DNA of 52,104 bases from JAAZAI01 sp050942875. GTDB taxonomy: Bacteria; Verrucomicrobiota; Kiritimatiellia; RFP12; UBA3636. The number at the start of each line of letters is the position of its first letter. The stretch's first letter is position 1. Location of the stretch: positions 1-52,104 of the forward strand of contig JBMNOD010000017.1 in the NCBI GenBank assembly GCA_050942875.1, given 5' to 3'. The position numbers were made by a program, and so were the translations under genes. Below the pieces are notes generated by a model. The model was not told where the DNA came from. It saw nothing but the letters and a program-made list of their open reading frames with translations, and made no database searches. Shown in pieces: positions 23,439 through 31,816 of this stretch.

Positions 23439-23828
23439 ATGAGGATGGAGGATCTGCTGGGCGAGATGCCCCTCGAGCTGCTGGCGCAGGCGCTCGACGA
23501 CGACGGCGACGGCCTGCCCGACGCCGCCGCCTGGGAGGCCGTGCGCGAATCGGCCGAGGAGCGGCTGCGCAACTGCTTCGGCGGCGACGTGCCGCCCCGG
23601 CACGCGCAGGCCGCGGCCTACGCCCGCAAGCTCTTCACCCTCGTGACGCTCTACAACCGCCGCGGCCACACCGCCGAGGCCAACCCCTACGCCGCCGCCG
23701 CCAACCGCGCGGAGGAGCGGCTCCGCCGCCTCGCCTCCGGGGAGGACTCCACGGACGGCGCGGAGGCGGTGCCCGCCTTCATCGGCGAGCCGGCGAAGAT
23801 CAGCGGCACCCGGGGGCTCCTGGCATGA
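23439..23828 (+). CDS. Mu gp36-like head-tail protein (DUF1320-like)
   Basis: A 129-residue acidic helical protein directly after the capsid gene, the position of Mu gp36/DUF1320. Segments AVRESAEERLRNCFGGDVPPRHAQAAAYARKLFTLVTLYNRRG resemble the family's C-terminal helices. Head-tail joining is likely. It overlaps the next gene by ATGA. Confidence 0.65.
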   Translation: MRMEDLLGEMPLELLAQALDDDGDGLPDAAAWEAVRESAEERLRNCFGGDVPPRHAQAAAYARKLFTLVTLYNRRGHTAEANPYAAAANRAEERLRRLASGEDSTDGAEAVPAFIGEPAKISGTRGLLA

Positions 23829-24304
23829 ACGGCATGATCGACTGCGTCAACACCGACCCCGCCGCGCTGCTCGCGCACCTCGAACGCGCCATCGCCGAGG
23901 GGTTCGCCGCCCCGCGCGGCGCCACCGTGGCGGTGGCGGACGACCCCGCGCACGCGATGGACCTGCTCGCCGCCGGGCGGCCGGGCGGCCTGGCGATCGT
24001 GCTCTTCTACCTGGGCGACGCCGCGGCCGGCATGGAGGAGCTGCCGGAGGACACGCTCGTCTCCGGCCAGATCCGGGCCGCCTGCGCGCAGAGCCCCGGG
24101 CTCGCGGCGCGGCCGGGGCGCGGCGCCCCCGGCGCGCTCGCCGCGGCGGGCGAGCTGCGGACGTTCGTCCGCCGCATCGCCGACGCGCCCACCCTGAGCG
24201 GCGGCTACGACTACGCGGGCATGCAGCACCTCGCCGCCCGGAGCGGCGAGCTGCTGCACGGCTACGCCCTCGCCTTCCACGCGCACTACGCCGACCGGGC
24301 GTAG
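23825..24304 (+). CDS. Mu gp37-like tail-terminator-type protein
   Basis: A 159-residue protein in the gp37 slot. The alternating alpha/beta pattern with LAIVLFYLGDAA in the middle and YDYAGMQHLAARSGELLHGYALAFHAHYA at the end is compatible with tail terminator or gp37-type proteins. The assignment rests mainly on order: capsid, gp36-like, this gene, tail tube. Confidence 0.55.
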   Translation: MNGMIDCVNTDPAALLAHLERAIAEGFAAPRGATVAVADDPAHAMDLLAAGRPGGLAIVLFYLGDAAAGMEELPEDTLVSGQIRAACAQSPGLAARPGRGAPGALAAAGELRTFVRRIADAPTLSGGYDYAGMQHLAARSGELLHGYALAFHAHYADRA

Positions 24305-24362
24305 CCGCGCCAAACCCGACCCGACACAACACAACCCAACCCGAACGGAGAACTTCCAACCC

Positions 24363-24713
24363 ATGGCGAAAGCATACGAAATCAAGGGCGGCGCCTCGTG
24401 CTGCTGGGGCGTCGACGAGACCATGACCGACGTCGGCACGATCACCGACGTGAACTACGACGACTCCATCGCGAGCGAACCGTGCGAAAACCAGCAAGGC
24501 CAGGTGGACGGCCTCGTGATCTACGACGGCAGCATGACCGTGCAGCTCACGATCGTGCTCAAGGCGGCCGGCACGCCGCCGGCGAAGGGCGGCGTGCTCA
24601 CCGTGGGCGGCAAGTCCTTCATCATCGAGAAGGTGGGCCGCGCCAAGCGGCACAAGGGCAAGACGATCGTCACGATCAGCGCCACCCACCACGACAACCT
24701 CGCGCTGGCCTAG
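24363..24713 (+). CDS. Tail tube protein candidate
   Basis: A 116-residue, mostly beta protein (DGLVIYDGSMTVQLTIVLK, GGVLTVGGKSFIIEKV, GKTIVTISATHHDN). Position immediately before the frameshifted tail-chaperone genes and the tape measure is where siphovirus-like phages encode the tail tube. It has a G/T-poor leader (ACACAACACAACCCAACC) and the site CGGAGAAC. Short for a tube protein, so an assembly accessory is possible. Confidence 0.5.
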   Translation: MAKAYEIKGGASCCWGVDETMTDVGTITDVNYDDSIASEPCENQQGQVDGLVIYDGSMTVQLTIVLKAAGTPPAKGGVLTVGGKSFIIEKVGRAKRHKGKTIVTISATHHDNLALA

Positions 24714-24730
24714 GGAAGGAGGACGACGCC

Positions 24731-25198
24731 ATGAAGAACCCGACCCGCGCCCTCGCCGCGTTCACCGCCCCGCCCGCCGTCCGGGTGGGCCCCTACGAAG
24801 TCCGCGAGATCACGCTCGGCCTGGCCGGCGTGCTCGAAGCGGTCGAGAGCCCGCTCGTCACCGGCCGCAAGCCCGGGCGCGTCAGCGGCTGGGCCGAGAC
24901 GCTCTACGCGATGACCCGCCCCACCGAGGAGAGCGAACGCCTCCTCGCCGCCGGCCGCGAGGCCTACGCCGCCGCCGCCATGGCCTGGGCGGACGCGCTG
25001 CCGATCCCGGCGGCCCGGCTGCTGCTCGAGGCCGTGGCGGCCGCCGGCCGGCGCCTGGCCGACGTCTCGCCCGAGGAGGGCGACGCCGACGGCGACGACG
25101 AGGGGCCCGCCCCGGGAAACCCCCCGGCGGCGACGGCTGGCTCGTCGCCGTCGCCGCCATCTGCGCCGAGCGCTTCGGCTGGACCTGGCGCGAGCTGA
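24731..25198 (+). CDS. Tail assembly chaperone (G-type), zero-frame product
   Basis: A 155-residue product if no frameshift occurs. The N-terminal domain (VRVGPYEVREITLGLAGVLEAVE) is followed by helices and an acidic linker SPEEGDADGDDEGPAPGNPP, after which zero-frame sequence becomes low-complexity Ser/Pro/Ala, typical of out-of-frame reading. At 25117-25123 the linker codons contain A AAC CCC. The place between tail tube and tape measure is that of lambda G/GT. The true G protein may end at this low-complexity tail. Confidence 0.75.
   Translation: MKNPTRALAAFTAPPAVRVGPYEVREITLGLAGVLEAVESPLVTGRKPGRVSGWAETLYAMTRPTEESERLLAAGREAYAAAAMAWADALPIPAARLLLEAVAAAGRRLADVSPEEGDADGDDEGPAPGNPPAATAGSSPSPPSAPSASAGPGAS
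25117..25123 (+). promoter_or_regulatory. Slippery heptamer A AAC CCC for -1 frameshifting
   Basis: In the zero frame the codons are GGA AAC CCC. A -1 slip re-pairs AAC on AAA and CCC on CCC and leads into CCC GGC GGC GAC GGC TGG, the start of the T-type open frame. GC-rich sequence downstream could form a stimulating structure. Confidence 0.7.
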
Positions 25199-25365
25199 AG
25201 GACGGCGCGCCGCTCGCGGCCGTGCTGCTGATGATCCGCCAGCCCGGGCCGTGGCGCGAAGCCGCCGACACGATCGGCATGGCGGAGCTCGACCTCTTCG
25301 ACTGGATGGACCGCGCCGGCGCCAAGCCCGGCGACGACATGACACGCTACTTCTCGGGAGCCTAG
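25123..25365 (+). CDS. T-type extension of the tail chaperone (-1 frame, GT fusion)
   Basis: From 25123 the -1 frame encodes an 80-residue domain: GDGWLVAVAAICAERFGWTWRE, then LKDGAPLAAVLLMIRQPG, ending at TAG 25363-25365, eight bases before the tape measure start. This segment has ordered helices and Trp/Phe residues, unlike the zero-frame tail. No good independent start is visible, so it should be made as a 211-residue GT-like fusion through the slip at 25117. It would chaperone the tape measure during tail-tube assembly. Confidence 0.7.
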   Translation, partial: PGGDGWLVAVAAICAERFGWTWRELKDGAPLAAVLLMIRQPGPWREAADTIGMAELDLFDWMDRAGAKPGDDMTRYFSGA

Positions 25366-25372
25366 GCAGACC

Positions 25373-26950
25373 ATGATCCTCTCCGTATTCCTCAAATTCG
25401 ATTCGGCCGCCTTCACCAAGGGCGTCGGCGCCGCGATGGAAGCCGTCAAGGGCGTCATCCGCCTCGGCGGCGAAGCCACCGGCAAGCTCAAGGAGGCCTT
25501 CGACCTCGGCGGCGCGATCAGCGACCTCGCCGAGATCACCGGCGAGGGCGCGGGCGACCTGCTCGTGCTCCGCCAGGCGTTCGAGGACACCGGCGTCGGC
25601 GGCGACAAGCTCTCCCAGACGCTCGCCATCATGCGCCGCAACCTCGCCGACCTCTCCGGCGGCGGCGCGAAGGGCGAGGTCTTCGCGCAAATGGGGCTCG
25701 ACATCCAGGCGCTCCAGCAAATGGGCGCCGAGGACCAGCTCGAGACCATCGGCCGCGCCATCCGCGCCATGGACAACCCGACCCGGCAGACCGCCGCCGC
25801 CATGGAGATCTTCGGCCGCAGCGGCACGGGCATGCTGGCGTTCCTCAAGGACGACGCCGCGATCGACACCGCCCGCGATTCCCTCGGCAGCCTGGTGGGC
25901 ATCATCGACAAGAACGCCTACGCCTTCGACGCGATCAGCGACCGCATCGGCCGGCTCAAGATGAAGTCGGTCGGCCTCTGGGCCGGCCTCGCCGAGGGGC
26001 TCACCCCGCTCATCGACCAGATCACCGGCATGTTCGACCGGATCGATTTCGCAGGGTGGGCCCGCAAGGTCGGGGCCGTGATCGGGTCGATCGTCGAGAT
26101 GTTCCGGCAGAACTCGATCGGCGAGATTCTGGCGGCGGGTCTCGACGCGGCGTGGACGGGGTTTCTCAATCTCGCGGCGGCGGGCATACGGAAGCTCGGC
26201 AGCCTGCTGGCAAGCACGTTGCACAGCATGGGCCAGTGGATCAGCTCGGCATTCGAAAGCGTTGTCGAGTTCTTCCGGAACGACACGCTTTTCACCGATC
26301 TCGGAAACATGATCGTCGGCGGGATCAAGTCGGCCTGGGGCGGATTCATCGACACGGCGGGCAGAAGCTTGCTGCATCTCGGGAACATCCTCGTGACGGC
26401 GTTCGAGCGTCCGCTCGCCTGGATTTCCGCCGCCTTCCAGAAGGCCATCGAGGAGGTGATGGAGGCGCTCGGCAGCATCCCCGGCGTGGGCGAAGCGCTC
26501 GGGCTCTCGGGGTTCAAGGCCGGCAGCTTCGACTCGATGTACCAGGACCAGCTTGAGCAGCGCCAGGCCGCAAACAAGCTGCTGGCCGATTTCCTGGTCG
26601 ACTGGAAGCCGTTCACGGCGGAGGTGGGCGAGGAAACCGCCTCGATGTGGGAGAAGGCGGTGGCGGGGTTCCGCAGCCGCATCGCGGACATCCAGGCCGC
26701 GGCGGGCGGCGGCGGAGGAGGAGCCGGCGGCGGCGGTTCCGGCGGCGGCGGCGCGTTCAAGGGCGTCGCGTCCGCCTTCGGCATGCCGACGGACCGGCTG
26801 GCGCGGATCGGCGGCTTCGTCGGCGGCGCCGTCCCCGCGGCCGAGGCGCGGCGCAACACCATGATCGAGCGGATCGTGGAGAACACCAGGAAGACGTCCG
26901 AGCTGCTGGCCCGCAACGCGACCCGCGGCCCCGTGGCGGCGTGGGGGTAG
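25373..26950 (+). CDS. Tape measure protein (short)
   Basis: A 525-residue protein, predominantly helical, with a Gly/Ala-rich N-terminal region, two or more hydrophobic or amphipathic segments (e.g. LWAGLAEGLTPLIDQITGMF, IGSIVEMF) and a glycine-rich linker near residue 445. It follows the frameshifted chaperone as tape measures do. At about 0.15 nm of tail length per residue, a tail near 80 nm would be expected, short for a siphovirus. The stretch 26050-26450 is slightly less GC-rich than its flanks, perhaps an exchanged segment. Confidence 0.8.
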   Translation: MILSVFLKFDSAAFTKGVGAAMEAVKGVIRLGGEATGKLKEAFDLGGAISDLAEITGEGAGDLLVLRQAFEDTGVGGDKLSQTLAIMRRNLADLSGGGAKGEVFAQMGLDIQALQQMGAEDQLETIGRAIRAMDNPTRQTAAAMEIFGRSGTGMLAFLKDDAAIDTARDSLGSLVGIIDKNAYAFDAISDRIGRLKMKSVGLWAGLAEGLTPLIDQITGMFDRIDFAGWARKVGAVIGSIVEMFRQNSIGEILAAGLDAAWTGFLNLAAAGIRKLGSLLASTLHSMGQWISSAFESVVEFFRNDTLFTDLGNMIVGGIKSAWGGFIDTAGRSLLHLGNILVTAFERPLAWISAAFQKAIEEVMEALGSIPGVGEALGLSGFKAGSFDSMYQDQLEQRQAANKLLADFLVDWKPFTAEVGEETASMWEKAVAGFRSRIADIQAAAGGGGGGAGGGGSGGGGAFKGVASAFGMPTDRLARIGGFVGGAVPAAEARRNTMIERIVENTRKTSELLARNATRGPVAAWG

Positions 26951-26956
26951 CACGAC

Positions 26957-27670
26957 ATGGCGACGACTGAAAGAGGCAACGTGGAAGTCCGCGAGACGTG
27001 GGAGAGCCGCCGCAGGACGCGCGCGGAAGTCGACTCCGCCACGCTGGTGAAGGAGGGCCGCTACGCGGATCTCGCGGAGCAGCAGCCGGACAAGGGCATG
27101 GAGATCATGCCGGGGTGGGTCGTGGAGTCCTCGACGCTGGAGCCGCGCAAGGGGCTGCTCGGCACGCTCACCATCAACCTCGTCGAGAAGGACGCGTCCC
27201 CGGCGGGGGCCAAGCCCCCCGGCTCGATCAATAGCGCCATCGAGATCGACATGGCCCAGATCGAGAAGCCGCTGATGGCGAAAAGCGACTACAACGGATA
27301 TGAGACGGAGATCGAGCTCTGGAAGGCGTCGCCGCCGGACGTCCGCGGCCAGCTCAAGTACGTCGAGAAGGAGGGCGAGGATCCGAAGCCGCTCACCGGC
27401 CAGGCGGAGACCGTGGCGCGGCTCATGCTCAAGGGCGTGGAGACGTACCTGGTCTTCGCCCCCGTCGTCACCCGCACCTCCACCTACAAGCTGCGCCCCG
27501 ACCCCTCCGACATCGGCAAGGTCTGCAATCCGCCCGTCACGGTGCCCGGCTCGTGGCAGTACCTCAAGACGGGGGATCGGATCGTCCGGCAGGCCGACGG
27601 GCGGTACGTGCGGACGGAGCAATGGACGGGCGCCGACGAATGGGCCCCGGAACTCTACGGAAACGCATGA
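26957..27670 (+). CDS. Tail-tip/baseplate protein, unknown
   Basis: A 237-residue protein six bases after the tape measure. It is mostly beta with charged loops (GLLGTLTINLVEKD, YNGYETEIELWKAS, TYLVFAPVVTRTSTYKL). Position suggests a distal tail or hub-associated protein. No family is recognised. Confidence 0.55.
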   Translation: MATTERGNVEVRETWESRRRTRAEVDSATLVKEGRYADLAEQQPDKGMEIMPGWVVESSTLEPRKGLLGTLTINLVEKDASPAGAKPPGSINSAIEIDMAQIEKPLMAKSDYNGYETEIELWKASPPDVRGQLKYVEKEGEDPKPLTGQAETVARLMLKGVETYLVFAPVVTRTSTYKLRPDPSDIGKVCNPPVTVPGSWQYLKTGDRIVRQADGRYVRTEQWTGADEWAPELYGNA

Positions 27671-27671
27671 C

Positions 27672-28802
27672 ATGAAACTCCCCCCTCCCCCGACGCCCGG
27701 ATACCCCCTCACGGCCAACTGGGGCCGCGCGGTCGTCGACGCGATCCGCCGCCTCCGCCCCCAGGCCGGCCCCGGCATCCGCCTCAACCAGACGCCCGAA
27801 GGCACCACGTACAGCGCCGTCCGCGAACCGCCGCCGCCCGCCGCGGATCCCACGCCCCCCATGCCCTTCGACGTGCGCGTCAAGGCGATCCAGTCCGGGC
27901 AGGCGCGGCTCGAGATATACATCGTCAACAAGGGCGAGCTGGTGACCCGCAACGGCCACGCCGTGCCGGGCGACGGCGGGCTCGGCGGAAACGGCTGGGT
28001 TCCGCTGGCGACCGTGTCGGCGGCGGGCACGACGTTCGTCCATTTGACCATCGACCTGAACGCAGGCCACGAAGCCGCCTGGTACGCCGGGGAGTCGGGG
28101 TTGCAGTGGAGCATCGCCACGTCGTCGTCGTCGCCAAGCCTCGATGAAATCCAACGGCGGCAGCGGACGCCCGTGCTGATCGCCGTGGTCGTCGACGGCG
28201 TCGTCAACCAGATCGCGCACGGCGCCATCGCCACGTTCTACGACTCGCCGGACTCGGAGCGGCCGACGATGACGACCGCCAGCGCGGCGCACGCGGAGGA
28301 GGACGGCGCGCTGCAACTGTACGGATTCGACGACACGACCGGGAAGAAGACGATCTACGACCTGAAAGGGGCGGCCCTGCGCGACTTCATCCTGCGCTTC
28401 GGCGAGGCCGACGACACGACGCGCGTCCGGTACGCGGACGGCGAAACGGTGGCCGACTACGTGCTGCCGCAGAACACGGAGATCAAATGGACTGTCGAGT
28501 TCGATTCGATTTCGGGCTATATCGTCCAGTATCGTGCTCTATGGGACGTGGCGACCCGGACGTGGGTCAAGGATGTTGAAACAGAACCAACGTTGATAGC
28601 TCAAATAGCCGAGCCGGCATGGGGAGAGGTCATGCCGGACGGGACGTGGATTTGGGGGCGGGTCGTGTACGACTCGGCCTACAAGAAGTTCAAGCAGTAC
28701 AAAATGGTTTGGGATGAAACAGCGCGAATTTTCGTGGAGTCCGATGAAGCCTTCGACATCGTAACCCTTGAGAGCCATGCATCACAGCACACAGGACAGT
28801 AG
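27672..28802 (+). CDS. Tail protein, unknown
   Basis: A 376-residue protein starting MKLPPPPTPGYPLTANWGRAVVDAIRRLRPQAG, a start seen in tail-tip proteins. The middle is beta-rich (EIYIVNKGELVTRNG, TTFVHLTIDLNAGH). The C-terminal third, from about 28490, changes to lower GC and repeats WDVATRTWVKDVE / WDETARIFVESDE-like units, possibly a trimeric fibre connector. Confidence 0.6.
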   Translation: MKLPPPPTPGYPLTANWGRAVVDAIRRLRPQAGPGIRLNQTPEGTTYSAVREPPPPAADPTPPMPFDVRVKAIQSGQARLEIYIVNKGELVTRNGHAVPGDGGLGGNGWVPLATVSAAGTTFVHLTIDLNAGHEAAWYAGESGLQWSIATSSSSPSLDEIQRRQRTPVLIAVVVDGVVNQIAHGAIATFYDSPDSERPTMTTASAAHAEEDGALQLYGFDDTTGKKTIYDLKGAALRDFILRFGEADDTTRVRYADGETVADYVLPQNTEIKWTVEFDSISGYIVQYRALWDVATRTWVKDVETEPTLIAQIAEPAWGEVMPDGTWIWGRVVYDSAYKKFKQYKMVWDETARIFVESDEAFDIVTLESHASQHTGQ

Positions 28803-28804
28803 CC

Positions 28805-29494
28805 ATGATAAACAGACCTCTATATTCAACGAATGGCGCCCCCATATTTGGAACCCTCGACAATCCTGTTTACGGGGAATTCCCCATTCCAGCGTCGCTG
28901 GACTACATATACATACACCTCCACTCACGGCTCATACCATATAAATCCGTTGCCGTCACCGGCGGCGGCGGCTGGAGCCACCATGAAAGATGGTGGATGT
29001 ATTTCAGGTTCTCAAACATGAGCGACAGCATGACGGAGGAGGAGCGGGAGGCCGTTTATCTGCACGATGGATTTGGCTGGCAGCAAGGCGACCCCGATCC
29101 CGACCTTTACATTAGAATAGACCTGGCGAAAGTATACGCCGGCGGATTTGGAAAGATCACGGAAAACGGAGTCGACAGCTATTTGTTTTACGTCGATTTT
29201 GCATACAGCTATGTGTCCACGCAGCAAAAAATCTGGTGGCATGGAACGCAGCCATCGCCGCCGCCGCCGTTTTTCATCGTAGGAAATTCGTCGAGAGTCG
29301 GTATAGAGGCCGTTGCGTTTGACAGGATTTTCACGACAAGGACTTGCAATAGATACAGGACGATATGGTACAGGGGAAAGGTGATTGTACATGACGGGCC
29401 TGACACGCTTCATGGCGAAGAGTGGCCCCTGAACCACATGCTTGTTTGCACGTTGAAATGGACGCCATCGACAGGGGTTCTGGAGTTTGTCTAG
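28805..29494 (+). CDS. Low-GC tail-region protein (possible acquired receptor-binding gene)
   Basis: A 229-residue Trp/Tyr/Gly-rich protein (ISASL..., HHERWWMYFRFSN, SYLFYVDFAYSYVSTQQKIWWHG). Base composition and codon use are clearly more AT-rich than all neighbours, including ATA and AGA codons rare elsewhere here. This marks recent acquisition, typical for host-range genes in phage tails. It has no recognised family. The following gene restores the normal composition. Confidence 0.65.
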   Translation: MINRPLYSTNGAPIFGTLDNPVYGEFPIPASLDYIYIHLHSRLIPYKSVAVTGGGGWSHHERWWMYFRFSNMSDSMTEEEREAVYLHDGFGWQQGDPDPDLYIRIDLAKVYAGGFGKITENGVDSYLFYVDFAYSYVSTQQKIWWHGTQPSPPPPFFIVGNSSRVGIEAVAFDRIFTTRTCNRYRTIWYRGKVIVHDGPDTLHGEEWPLNHMLVCTLKWTPSTGVLEFV

Positions 29495-29508
29495 AGGAAA
29501 GAGAAGCC

Positions 29509-31521
29509 ATGAAAACAATAAAATCCATCACAGTTTTACTCGCCTTTGCGCTGCTGCTGATCATGGCGCGAGCCGCCATCTACACCAACGCCTGGGACGT
29601 CGAGCTGGGGCGCAACCCGCCCGTCGTGCTCGACGTCTGGCGCGGCGAGACCGTCGCGCTCTGCGCCCGCACGGGCATCTCGGACATCGCCGACGCCATG
29701 TTCCTGTGGCAGAGCCCGGACATGGGCGAGAGCTGGTACGCGACGAACGCCGCCGCCTCGGCCTCCGGCGACGTGACCGCCGTCTGGACGCCCGCGATGG
29801 ATTCCGGCGCGGCGACGTACTCGTATTTTTTCCGCGTCGGCGGCGACATCTACCGACCGCGCGGCACGATCAAGATGAAAGGCAGCCCCGGCGCCGTGCC
29901 AAACGAAGTCGCCATCCCGCCCCGCACGATCGACTTCGCGACGGTGGTCGTCACCAACGCCCCCTGGACGACGCCCGCCGAGGTCGAGGCGATGCTCGCC
30001 GACATCGACGGCGGCGTGATCGAGGAGCAGGATCCCGTCGCCGCCGAATGGCAGGCCGCGCATCTCGCCGCCGACAACCCCCATCAAATCACGGCCGAGG
30101 AAATCGGCGCGCTGACGACGGACTGGGCGGCGACCGGGACGGTGGCGCGCGCAAGGGAAGTCGGCGTCGGCGACACCCGGATCACGGCGTCGGACGGCGA
30201 AGCCCGGTTGCACGGCGTCAGATGCCAGCCCGGCGTCTACGGCGACGGAACCAGGATCATCGTGGCCGACGCAACCGGCGTCGGCTACAACGGCCCGCCC
30301 GTCGGCGCCGTGTTCACGTTCTCGCATGACGAGGACGGCGCCCGAATCTACCACTCGGCCGGCATTTGGAGGATCATCCTCACGCCCGCCCCGTTTTCCG
30401 CTGTGTACCTCGACAACGAACTCGCCGCCGGCGACCCCGGCCACGTCCGCCTGACATGGTTCGCCGAGACCTACACAATCCCCGCCCCCGGCGCGTTGGA
30501 GGTCGCCGCCGACAACGACGACGCGCTCGGCTCGGCGCATCTGTCATGGTATGGGGAAGGGCCGTCGTCCGACCGGCTCGTCACCCGCCCCGAGCTCGAC
30601 GATGCGCTGGGCGGCGTCGTCACCCAGCCCGACCTGGACGAGGCGTTAGGCAACGTCGTCACGCAGCCCGACCTGGACGCACGGCTCGACGACGCCACCA
30701 ACGCCGTCGTCGCGTCGATCTTCTCGCTCCGGGAGGCGAACCTGATTGTTTCCAACGACACCGCCTCGATCGTCCAGGACGGCGCAGTCCTCTGGTCGAG
30801 CGCCAGCGGCGGCGGGGTGCCGCCCGCCGTCACCAACGCGCTCTGGGAAAGCATCCGCACGCTCTCGGGCACGGTGGCGACACTCCAGGAGCAACTCGCT
30901 GCCCAAACACGCAACTGGGGAGCCTACGCGCCGGACGGGACGTTGAACCCAGACCCGCAGCACATGGTCTATCTCAACACGCCGACAACCGTCTGGGCCG
31001 CCGGGTTCCAGTGGGCGACGTCCGGCGGGTTTTCCGTGCTCGCCACCACCGGCGCGGTGGCCTTCGCGTCGGGCGATTCCGGGGAGATGCGGATCGGCCC
31101 GGCCGACGGAGCCCATTACTTCGGCTACCGCACGGGCGGCAGCGTGGAAGTCGGCTGCATGGCGGGCGGGATCACGGTGGCGGACGACGTCGCCACCATC
31201 ATCTACCCCTACGACTCGGGGGATTTTCCGACGTTGTGGTTTGCGCCCGATCTCGCCACGCCCTGGGAGCCGATGGAAGGCGTCGTCTGGATCGACCGCG
31301 GCGACGGCACGGCCACGGTGACGGCTCCCGCCACCACCGAGCGCGGATTTTTCCGAGCCACCACGAGCATGTCGTACGACTCGGAGTTTATCACCACCAT
31401 GCCCGCGAACCTTTCCGCCGGCGTGTTCGGCGCCACCAACCTGCCGCCCGTGCGGTACGACTCAACCATAACCATATCATCCGGCGGTCGCAACTACCGG
31501 ATTCCTGCCGAGGGCCTTTGA
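29509..31521 (+). CDS. Tail-fibre-like protein with an N-terminal signal peptide
   Basis: A 670-residue protein. MKTIKSITVLLAFALLLIMARA forms a clear Sec signal. Inside are fibre features: NPHQITAEEIGAL from residue 190, three repeats around 365-400 (VTRPELDDALGG, VVTQPDLDEALGN, VVTQPDLDARLDD) and a coiled-coil-like segment before a beta C-terminal domain. A signal peptide on a phage fibre is unexpected; it may be assembled outside the cytoplasm or be a lysogen surface protein. The start at 29509 has the site AGAGGAAAGAGAAG. The overlapping frame beginning at 29422 is the same frame extended through the previous gene. Confidence 0.7.
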   Translation: MKTIKSITVLLAFALLLIMARAAIYTNAWDVELGRNPPVVLDVWRGETVALCARTGISDIADAMFLWQSPDMGESWYATNAAASASGDVTAVWTPAMDSGAATYSYFFRVGGDIYRPRGTIKMKGSPGAVPNEVAIPPRTIDFATVVVTNAPWTTPAEVEAMLADIDGGVIEEQDPVAAEWQAAHLAADNPHQITAEEIGALTTDWAATGTVARAREVGVGDTRITASDGEARLHGVRCQPGVYGDGTRIIVADATGVGYNGPPVGAVFTFSHDEDGARIYHSAGIWRIILTPAPFSAVYLDNELAAGDPGHVRLTWFAETYTIPAPGALEVAADNDDALGSAHLSWYGEGPSSDRLVTRPELDDALGGVVTQPDLDEALGNVVTQPDLDARLDDATNAVVASIFSLREANLIVSNDTASIVQDGAVLWSSASGGGVPPAVTNALWESIRTLSGTVATLQEQLAAQTRNWGAYAPDGTLNPDPQHMVYLNTPTTVWAAGFQWATSGGFSVLATTGAVAFASGDSGEMRIGPADGAHYFGYRTGGSVEVGCMAGGITVADDVATIIYPYDSGDFPTLWFAPDLATPWEPMEGVVWIDRGDGTATVTAPATTERGFFRATTSMSYDSEFITTMPANLSAGVFGATNLPPVRYDSTITISSGGRNYRIPAEGL

Positions 31522-31522
31522 C

Positions 31523-31816
31523 ATGTACATCCTGAACGCCACGCAATGTTTTTTCGCCTCGCTGTTGTTTTCGCTTGCCGTTGTCGGGCTTGCCGCGCTC
31601 GTCTCCCTGAGCTTCCGCCACAAGATGAAGCAGCGCCCTGGTCTCACTGCCGCGCTCGTCCTTCTCGTCGCGCTGGCGGCCATGGCCGGCGGAGGCAAGC
31701 AGCCCGCCGATCCGCCCGCCAAGGCTCGGCTCCGGATGTTGGAGCATCCTCACTCTCCCACGAACGCGCCTGTGTTTCTGCTGATCGACTTCGAGATCAA
31801 GGAGGTCGCGCAATGA
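31523..31816 (+). CDS. Small two-helix membrane protein (holin candidate)
   Basis: A 97-residue protein with two hydrophobic segments (FFASLLFSLAVVGLAALVSLSF and LTAALVLLVALAAMAGG) separated by a basic turn, then a charged tail. This is class II holin topology, but the position behind the fibre gene also suits a membrane accessory of the exported fibre. The next gene starts on its stop (ATGA). Confidence 0.6.
   Translation: MYILNATQCFFASLLFSLAVVGLAALVSLSFRHKMKQRPGLTAALVLLVALAAMAGGGKQPADPPAKARLRMLEHPHSPTNAPVFLLIDFEIKEVAQ

Noticed and set aside
24710..28234. A 1174-codon open frame on the minus strand opposite the tail genes
   Set aside because: It is a shadow produced by GC-rich codon use; the plus strand has a complete, ordered set of tail genes with coupled starts, and the minus-strand product is low-complexity His/Arg/Gly-rich.
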